Assembly: GCA_026874595.1 (NCBI GenBank)
Contig: CM049315.1
Location: forward strand, 61,503,389 to 61,567,388
From: Sipunculus nudus
Taxonomy: Eukaryota; Annelida; Sipuncula; Golfingiida; Sipunculidae
DNA length: 64,000 bases
Reading direction: 5' to 3'
The position numbers were made by a program, and so were the translations under genes. The notes under the pieces are model-generated. The model worked only from the letters and a program-made list of their open reading frames with translations. It searched no databases and had not been told where the DNA came from. Of the stretch, positions 56,086 through 64,000 are shown piece after piece (position 1 is the first letter of the stretch; every line of letters starts with the position of its first letter).

Positions 56086-59000
56086 TTTGAATGAATTTAT
56101 TACAATATTAGGCAGGCCCAGAAGCTGATCTTGATTATATATTCACAACATGTATGCATTACGTTACCTTTTGTGTTATATGTACTGTATGATGTATCAT
56201 GTTATTCAAAAAGTTGTACACCATGAAAATATAAATTTGGTTATATATAATTTTACCTACACCCCACAAAGAAAATATGTTTTAAGGGCTGAAAAAAAAC
56301 TTGTAAGAGTAAGAACACTTAATATAATATCCACGAACGTCAGAGGGCTTAGGAAATACGACAAGAGAAGGAAAATATTAAACTGGTTCTATAAACATGG
56401 ATGTGATAGTGGTGTAGGATTCATTCAAGAATCGCATAGTGATGAACATATTGTGAACTTTTGGACAAAATAGTGGAGAGGACCTGTTTATTTCTCACAT
56501 GGGACAACCTCGAGTCGAGGTGTTATGGTAATTGTCGGAGAAAAGCTACATTTAAATGTGAAGAGGTTGTGGTTGATACAAACGGTAGATATATTTTGTT
56601 GAAATGTTATATTCATGAATGCCTCACTTTAAGTATTTTCAGAGTTTTACAGAATGAAATAAAAAAGCTTGCGCTAGATGCTGACATAAAAATTATAATA
56701 GGTGGAGATTTTAACATACGTATGGAAAAAATTGATTTAGATGGGGGAAAACTTAAAGTTCAAGCTATTGAGCATGAATGTGACCTTGTAGATATTTGGA
56801 GAATAAGAAACCCTGACATTAAAAGATATACATGGAGACGTTTTTGTCCCATTGACTCAACGGCGGTTAGATTATTTCTTTGTTTCTGATGAAATTCAGG
56901 CAAATGTTGTAACAGCTGATATCATTTCTTCAATTAACACCAATCATTCCGCAATAGAGATAAAATTACAGCTACTTAAGGACCAGAATAGAGGACCAGC
57001 ATATTGGAAATTAAATAATTCATTGTTAACTGATGAGAATTATATCAAAGAATTAATAAGCAAGATTTCTGAATGGAAAGAAAATACTTCATCAAATAAT
57101 TCTGCTACACGTTGGGAATATATCAAATACAGAATAAGGCAGTTCACTCTTGATTATTCAAAAGCAAAAGCTGGACAGAGAAGGAATGAATTAAGTAAAC
57201 TTGAGAGTAAATTAAATGAGCTGGAAAGAAAATTGTGTAATGATTCTAGCGAGGCAGTAATCAAGGAACACTAAGAAATTAAATATCAGCTGGAAACATA
57301 CTATGACCAAGTTATGCAAGGAATCATAATCCGCTCCCGAGCACAATGGAAAGGAAATTGAGAGCGAAACTCTTCATATTTCCTCAATTTAGAAAAAAGA
57401 CATCATAAAACAACAGTTCGTAAATTATAACAAAATAGAGGAGATAACCTCTCAAAAAGAAATTATGGAGGAGATTAGTGCATTTTATAAAAAAAAGGTC
57501 ACGAGAACACCTGTTGTAACAGAAGAAGATTGTGATAATTATTTGAAAAATATTGATGTACCAGTTCTATTTGATGAACAAGTATCTGTATGTGATGGTC
57601 CAGTAACTCAGACAGAAAGAAGTATTAAATGCAATAAAATCCATGCCTTCAAATAAAGTACCTGGGAATGACGGACTAAGTAATGAATTTTATAAGATGT
57701 TTTACCAAGATATTAAATATGATTGATATCCTGTCTAAACTATAAGCTTTTTTAGGCAAAAAAAAGCTGTAATAACTTTAATAGAAAAACCTAACAAAGA
57801 CACTAGATTCATTAAATCATGGCGACCAATCAGTCTAATTAATGTTGAATGCAAAATACTTTGTCGAATTTTAGGCAACAGATTGAAGAAAATACTTCCA
57901 CATTTATTTTCGCAGGATCAAAGTGCATATATAAGTGGTCGTTTCATTGGTGAACCCATCAGGCTAATCAGCGATATTATATACTACTGTAATCAAAGTA
58001 AAAGTACAGGTATTATGTTCGGAGCTGATTTTGAAGCAGCTTTTGATTCGGTAGACCATGTTTTTCTGTTCAGTGTTCTTAAAAGGTTTGGGTTTTGAGA
58101 AAGTTTTGTAACATATAAAAAAACAATGTACAATAAACTGGAGAGTTCCGTCATAAACAATGGAGTAACAACCACATATTTTTTGTTAGAACGAGGCACC
58201 CGTCAAGGGGACCCTTTAGCTTGTTACCTCTTCATGCTTGTTGTAGAAGTATTGGCACATCAAATTGTACGAGAAATGAAATACAAGGAATAAAAGTTTT
58301 TGATTAAGAATATAAATTGTGCATGTTTGCAGATGACTCAACATTTTTCCTTCGGGATGCAGAGTTTTTCAAAGAATTGATAAATGTTATAAATGTTTTT
58401 ACATATTATTCCTCTTTAAAAGTGAACTATGATAAGTCAGAAGCAGTATGGCTAGGAAGCTGTAAAGCCAGACGCGACAGACCTATTGAATGTAGATGGA
58501 TTAATGTAACTGTAGATGATATTCGAATCTTGGGCATTTACTTTTCTTATGATTCAGGTATTGTAATGGAAAAGAATTTCACAAGAATGAAATAAAAGAT
58601 GAATAACACCTTGAGTGTTTGGAGAACCCGTACAATGACAATTTATGGTAGAATTGAGATAGCTCAGTCACTTGTTTTATCCACTATGTTGTATGCTACA
58701 AACATGTGTGAACCAAAAAGGAGTTTTGTTTCTGAGGCACAAGGTATGATTAACAAATTTATATGGAAGGGAAAAAAGCCAAAGGTTAATGGCACTGCAG
58801 TAGGACCATATAATATGGGTGGCCTGAAACTGCCAGACATTGAATCAATGCTGAAAGGTCAACATGTCATGTGGATAAAACGACTAATTACTGAAGAAAA
58901 TTCAACTTGGGCGAAGTTAGTCTCATGTCATTTAAGTAGAATAGGAGGAACATCCTTCATAAGATCAAATTTTGATAAAGCAAGCATTCCACAGGGTCTG

Positions 59001-60442
59001 CCAAACTTCTACAAAAAATGCTTGTTTTCATGGACCGAAATTTCAAAAAGTTATCCAGAATCTAGGTATGAAGTATTATCTCAAACATTATGGAATAATT
59101 CATTATTACAAATTAACAATGCGCCCTTTTTTTACAAAAATTTATCAGCTGTCGGAATAAATTACATAAATGACCTTGTAATATGAATGGGTCATTTAAA
59201 TCTTGGAATAATGTGACTAATGGCAATTTAACTGAATTAGATAAACTTCTATTACAGTCAGTAATTGCCTCAGTGTCAGCGAACTTACGTTCTTTTATAA
59301 AAGAACATACGTTTGAGAATACAGATATCTGCAATGATTCAGTATTCATCAACAACAAGCAATATTCTATATCAAAATTAAATTAAAAAATGATTTACAG
59401 TAAATGTATTCAGGACAAAACTGAGTTCAGAAACATTATATGGGACGAATGCATGGATGTTACTGCACAAGAAAAGGAACTTCGTTTTACATCAATTTAT
59501 CAATTCTCTTCAGATAGGTATTTAAGAGAATTTCTTTACAAAATTATGAATAATTACATGGCAGATAACAGAAATTTGTATAAATGGAAATTAATTGAAA
59601 CGGGTCGATGTGACTATTACATTTTATATCAAGAATCAATTTTTCACTTGTTTTGTGAGTATACAGTCACAAAGAATTTCTACTGAAGATTAAGGAATGG
59701 TTAAAACTATGTGATATTAATATGCCTGAAATAACACAAAATAAAGTTATTTTTGGAATCCTACCTATCAGTAAAGAAAATATCATGATAAATACCATTA
59801 TTCTCATTTATAAGTATATTATTTTTAAAGGTAAATCTTTTCCATCTGTCGCAAGTCTATTTGCAAAATTTATTTGTACTTTGAAATCCTTGCAAAAAGA
59901 AATATATCTCTTTGCTATAAAGGAGTTAGAACTAGAGGACCACCTAAAGAAATGGAAACAACTATAACCTCTGATAACCTAAAATGTTTGTAATTGAAAA
60001 CTGGGCCATGAAAAAAAACCCGAAAAATTCCTTTACAGAGTAAGGAATATAGTTAAAGTTTAGGGTGTGAACAGCCTTGTATACTCAACTAATTATGTAC
60101 CTGCCAAGCAAATAATTTGAGTTAATATGTGTATATGTTTAGATATAATGTTTATATGCATCAGTGTGCAATGTATATTGGATTGTGTATGACGTGTGTG
60201 TTCAATATACGTTTGTGTTTATATCTGCATTGTATTTGTGGGGTACATGTGTGTCTATGTATATACAAACAATAATGATGACTTCCTGATAAATTTAACA
60301 TAACTGTTACAGCCTGATGTGATAATTTGAAGATATGTTCTGTCAAAGTCACTTAATTGTGTATTGTTAACAATGATCCAATCTTTGTATTGTCTTTTGT
60401 TTGAATAAAAAAAAACCAAAAAAAAAAAACCAAAAAAAAAAA
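56086..60442 (+). mobile_element. L1/Tx1-like LINE, 5'-truncated, inserted in the HECT-type gene remnant
   Basis: The target duplication AACCTGTACAATTTG (56071-56085) matches AACCTGTACAGTTTG (60443-60457) with one mismatch. The 3' tail is an A-rich run from about 60409 to 60442 with CC interruptions. There is no ORF1; only about 200 bp precede ORF2, so the copy is truncated at or just before the ORF2 start. It is opposite in strand to the host gene remnant. Confidence 0.88.
56300..59967 (+). pseudogene. L1-like ORF2: endonuclease, reverse transcriptase, C-terminus
   Basis: Starts TLNIISTNVRGLRKYDKRRK. Endonuclease: VGFIQESHS, IIIGGDFNIRMEKID, RRLDYFFVSDEI and INTNHSAIEI, with the catalytic positions kept except where frames shift. 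Linker: NRGPAYWKLNNSLL and IIIRSRAQWKGN. Reverse transcriptase: NKVPGNDGLSNEFYKM, WRPISLINVECKILC, DQSAYISGRFIGEPI, GADFEAAFDSVDHVFL, GTRQGDPLACYLFML and the catalytic FADDSTFFL. C-terminus: KMNNTLSVWRTRTMTIYGR, INKFIWKGKKPKVNG and YNMGGLKLPDIES. At least eight stops or frameshifts. The GDPL variant of the GCPL motif and FADD distinguish it from the 22-30 kb element, so it is a different family within the group. Confidence 0.88.
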
Positions 60443-60829
60443 AACCTGTACAGTTTGACGACCGACCTCTTTTGGAAAGTATAAGTTCTTGGTCACAATT
60501 AACAAAACTTTACGGGTACTTCTCTTGGCAATAGTTTTTTTTCTAGTCCCGCCACCATTTGGCCTCCTAACATTCGTACCATTATGATACCACCGAAATT
60601 CTACAGTACATTTTGATTTCCAGTTAACTTGCTTGCCTTCGAAGATGCTTTTACTTCATCCTCAGAATGCTCATCATCATCTTCAAAAGAATCATTAAAG
60701 TTTAATCCTATTTTCTTTCGAATAGATACGTAACAATTCTTCTTTCTTTGCTGTCTTGCGCTTTCTTTCTGAAGAGCTTTTTCTTTCTGACAAAAATATC
60801 TAGCTTTGTCACAACATCCATGTCGATCT
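60443..60829 (-). pseudogene. HECT-type ubiquitin-ligase family gene remnant, upstream exon
   Basis: An acceptor (TTCATTTTTAG) lies immediately upstream at 60830. The exon opens IDMDVVTKLDIFVRKKK in one frame or DRHGCCDKARYFCQ in another, then an acidic FNDSFEDDDEHSEDEV stretch. After a frame change come VEFRWYHNGTNVRRPNGGGT, RKKTIAKRSTRKV and LYFPKEVGRQTV. The W.H...VR..NGGGTR..T...........LFFP.G.S arrangement is the signature N-terminal region of the HECT/G2E3-like family. The exon ends at the LINE insertion and continues at 56085 with a one-base shift. Confidence 0.6.
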
Positions 60830-60885
60830 AAAAATGAAAGAATGAAAGAATGACCCACTGATAATACTAATCATGTACATGTCGT

Positions 60886-61712
60886 TGTTACAGGTGCCCC
60901 TGTTTATTGTGTGCAGCTGTCTTACTGGTGATGGTTTTATTGTGCACACGGATGTTCCATGTGTTGTTGGCATTTGGTTTGTGCAACACGCGTAGCTCGC
61001 TGCCATGGCAGCATCGCCTGGCCGGGCTGGGCTGGCCAACGTGTGAACCCTGACACGGCGTTCCCGTTCTAGTATGTTCTTTGCGCGTGTGTACTGTGTA
61101 TTATGGATTGTTCGTAAAAGGGAATTTTCTAGAGTTTTCGGAGGAAAGGTTATAAATAGGGGCTGTGTTTTAGAGCCGGGAGAGAGGTGAGAGAATATTC
61201 CAGCGGACACAGAAGCGTGTATGTCAGTTTGTGGGACCTATTCCGATAAGTGCGGCAATTATAGATTTTCTTCAGATTTTCTTCTGGATTTGTGACGAAT
61301 CTTATTTGGTCTTAAGTTTACTTTCGGGATTGTTACAAGACCTTTACATTGGACTGTTATTCTCCGAGAGAATCTGTGTGAACTGTTCGTCCGACTTATT
61401 CATTTTAAAGGCCTTGTCGCTGTGCCAGTGGTGGTATCCAGGTACTGTGCACTTTGTTTTTTACTGTGATTGTATTGATATGCTGTTATCCTGCTGTAGT
61501 ACTGTGTCATTGTATTGATTTAGTGTTTTGTAATGTTAGGGTTGTTTTAAGAATAAATTATGGTTATTTGTTAACAAAAAACCACTGACTTCTTTATTCA
61601 TTCCCCTAGAAATTTCACGCTGCCTAGTGTTACAGAATCTGTTTTTTTTTCTCCATTACAAAATTTATGTTCATCACGCATACGTGATCTGTTGATATTA
61701 GGTTTCGTAACA
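60886..61712 (+). mobile_element. Solo LTR (family S), copy 2
   Basis: TGTTACAGG start and CGTAACA end, homologous to 19166-19930. TATAAATA at 61151-61158 and AATAAA at 61552-61557. Flanks TCGT (60882-60885) and ACGT (61713-61716) match in three of four bases. It carries an extra segment around 61270-61315 relative to copy 1. No internal coding region nearby. Confidence 0.82.
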
Positions 61713-62099
61713 ACGTTTTACTAAAATTACATATTTGTTCTAATAATATTCAGGTAGTACTCTGCTTTACTAAACACCTGACTCTAATGAAGAAATATTT
61801 TAAAGGGCTGCCAGATAAGCACGTATTGAGATCGCGGTTGCTCTATTTAATCACAGCCAGCATCAGCACAATAATGTACAGTACAAAAATGATGGAATTA
61901 CTATAAATTCATATCTTTCATCCGGTGCACTTGACTTTGGATAATGAACTTTGTCATTTAAAGATTTTAATGGTCTTGAGTTTGAAATAATTAGGCTTGT
62001 TTTTAATAATATAAGATATTTTATGGACTAGGGAAAAGCGGGTCATAATAAAATACAGTAATATATAGCCTAACAAAAGTTGCGGTGGCAACCATATAG
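61713..62099. other. Non-coding stretch
   Basis: A short frame (HNNVQYKNDGITINSYLS, about 61869-61925) is open but unrecognised. Nothing else is supported. Confidence 0.3.
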
Positions 62100-62215
62100 A
62101 AAATAACCATTTTAAAATGTTGTACTATGCTGATGATGTTACAGCAATTCAATTTCGAAGATAAAAAAATCTGCCTTATGTTTATTTAACGAGATTAAAT
62201 TAATTTTTGTTGTTG
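62100..62215 (+). pseudogene. LINE reverse-transcriptase scrap with a YADD motif
   Basis: FKMLYYADDVTAIQF followed by a stop. The catalytic YADD box with a hydrophobic run before it is characteristic, but only about 20 codons are readable. Confidence 0.45.
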
Positions 62216-62392
62216 CAAATAAATATGGAATAATTAACAGGGCTTTGGCTAGGTCCAGAAAAATTAATGAAGATACACCATTTGGTACACACTTATTATC
62301 CTTGGTATATCAATTTCATACGGTAAAGAAAAAGCTGAAAAACTCAATTTTCATAAATATGTATGATTCTCATAGTGTTCAGAGAGCGTCTA

Positions 62393-62490
62393 AGTGAATA
62401 GCGTCCAGTTGATCAGCGTCCATTTTCTTGGCGTCCTGTTGTCGGCGTCCATATTAATAAGGTCCATCTGAAGAGCGTCCAGGTGACATG
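62393..62490. repeat. Minisatellite of a GCGTCCA(G/T)TT unit, about 14-16 bp
   Basis: Seven imperfect units with core GCGTCC or GGTCC at regular spacing. It resembles in design, though not in sequence, the TTCGCCC array at 12960. Confidence 0.75.
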
Positions 62491-63029
62491 GACCCAAATG
62501 TACGAGTGAACGGTGAAAGCTGTCCGAGAGCAGAGTAAGAGAACCGTTGCCTTGACACCATATTGGACAGTGTGTTTGTGTATCCCTAAGAGGTACTTGA
62601 ACTCTTCGTGTGCAACAACGCTGAGGTTTATGATCATCAGTGTTGGTATATCAAAATGTGCTTGCATTTGAAATTGGCGCATTAAAATTTTTATTTGAGT
62701 GAAAGAGCTACAACAAATCCTGCATTTGCATTAAAATGCATGGCTGAAAATTGAATTTCAAATGCAAATGTAGTTTCCTGGTGCCTTATCATAATAATAA
62801 TGAGAAAATCTTAATTAAGAATCATGTAAACAAATTTTCAGTGACATGTTCAATCGTTCTATATAGCGCAATTGGCTTGGCTATATTCATTAGAGTACAC
62901 ACACACACATACACACATCTTTATGGCAAATTAGAGTAGGCATATATATATATAAATATACATATAAATATAAGTATATTAGAATGTTTTTAAAAGTGTT
63001 CTTTATTTGTGTTTGCATTTAATAATTTC

Positions 63030-63480
63030 AATCATATCTGCATTCGCATTTGCTTTGCATTTAAATGCACTGGGTCATATTTGAACTCAACCTTATTAGA
63101 GGCAGAATATTTAAAAAAGGATAGTTTAAATCTGCTTACAAGGTCAAAAGCTTTGGTCAGATCGATAAATGCTATAGACAGAAGGGTTGCTTTTTCATCT
63201 GCATTTCTTTTGGAGTTGTCTGACAGAGAAGCTAGCTTCTGTCTACTGTTGACCTGTTTGCTCGAAAACTGAAAGGTGATCCGGGGTATACTTATTCGAC
63301 CTGCAAACTTCTGGAGTCTCTGAAACACCAGGTTTGCCACCAAGACTTGGCAGAGATTATTCTCGACAACTGATCTAACACCGACTGGACTCCAGTTTAC
63401 CAGTACATGTATATTTTAAAGGGGGTTAATCACTGTAAGGGTCTCTTTGCCTGAAGATGGAGACGATTAACATCTGAATT
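63030..63480 (-). pseudogene. LINE reverse-transcriptase fragment, minus strand
   Basis: The minus strand reads LVANLVFQRLQKFAGRISIP, then SIAFIDLTKAFDLVSRFKL. The AFIDLTKAFDxVxR block is the first catalytic Asp region of RTE/Jockey-type reverse transcriptases, preceded by the (A/V)xxLxxRL helix. It is truncated right after this block and runs into AT-rich sequence. Confidence 0.65.
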
Positions 63481-64000
63481 GTTAGCACTCATACAACATC
63501 AAGAGCAGGATTTGATGATTATCGGTGGGACATACTTCTTCTTAATATATAAAAATAAAATAAAAAGCGATAACACAGATGGTGGAGGCACTAGGTTCTT
63601 AGGAAAAGCCGTGATTAGGGGCATATCACAATCTGTTCGCAGAGCTACAGCTTGACCCTGAGAGGTTTCTCAGTATATCAGGCTGGACAAAAAACAATCC
63701 GCGTGTGTTCGGTCTCTGGTTGAAAAAAAAAATCTCTGTTACAGCAGGTTTCGGGAAGTCTTCAACCCCAGACAAAGACTTGATTTGTGTTTAAGGTGAT
63801 ATGACAATTCTTAACATCGGAATGTTACTTAAGGTCTAATAATCGTCAAAAATCGTAAAATTGACATTTTTGTGAAACACCGTGACCTTATAGTTATTTT
63901 TTTAGGGAAATCCGTGTAATTTGGACCATTCAACCAAAATCTCTGAAAATTTTAAATGTATAAAACATATAAAAATTTTAAAATCAGTTTGTATTGAGGA
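63481..64000. other. Non-coding window end
   Basis: No feature is recognised. The AAATCGTAAAATTGAC and CCATTCAACCAAAATCT wording near the end resembles the decayed repeats at 44-46 kb, but not closely enough to call. Confidence 0.3.

Overview
This is eukaryotic, almost certainly animal, nuclear DNA, and nearly all of it is transposable-element sequence. The evidence is AT-rich background, poly(A)-tailed LINEs, a Gypsy-type LTR element, terminal-inverted-repeat elements, a tRNA-like SINE, many tandem arrays, and only short or broken reading frames. The mix (Tx1/L1-like LINEs, a Mag-like Gypsy with short LTRs, 'GGGGCGGATCCAGG' poly-G MITEs, a decayed HECT-ligase family gene, a decayed rve-integrase gene) looks like a marine invertebrate. 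A mollusc is my best guess, but this is inference. I see no intact single-copy host gene, no rRNA cluster and no convincing functional tRNA. || Layout: 1-5.8 kb is mostly non-coding, with two copies of an interspersed repeat (called R1 here) and one small reading frame. 5.8-8.8 kb holds a six-unit satellite whose unit carries two conserved inverted repeats, next to a GC-richer block with paired hairpins. 9.5-13.0 kb holds a small inverted-repeat element and decayed LINE pieces on both strands. 13.2-20.5 kb is a decayed integrase-core gene cut by a 6.5-kb Gypsy element with matching LTRs and a 5-bp target duplication (ATTAA). That Gypsy itself carries a MITE, a 661-bp tandem-repeat insert and an unrelated solo LTR. 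|| 22.4-30.1 kb is a three-level nest: a decayed LINE, split by a minus-strand L1/Tx1-like LINE (10-bp target duplication), itself split by a 1.67-kb foldback element (5-bp target duplication). 30.5-37.1 kb is a TATA-box-bearing tandem array split by a 5.5-kb TIR transposon, with a CA duplication read against intact array copies; this transposon contains a candidate spliced gene and a nested 1.6-kb TIR element. 37.2-43.9 kb is a probable large element bordered by CACTCT ends and arrays of an AAACATGTTT palindrome. 44-50.2 kb is decayed tandem repeats interrupted by a LINE. || 50.3-54.4 kb holds an L1-like fragment and a CR1/Jockey-type LINE. 54.7-60.9 kb is a minus-strand HECT-type gene remnant disrupted by a second, 5'-truncated L1/Tx1-like LINE (15-bp target duplication with one mismatch). 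60.9-61.7 kb is a second solo LTR of the same family as the one at 19.2 kb. The last 2 kb has LINE scraps and a short minisatellite. || Functionally nothing here forms a pathway. The value of the window is its insertion chronology, and several uncharacterised repeat structures: the hairpin satellite, the foldback arrays, the TATA array and the CCCAGCAAAC transposon with its candidate gene. Boundaries given with target duplications are read directly from the sequence; family names come from motif recognition alone.
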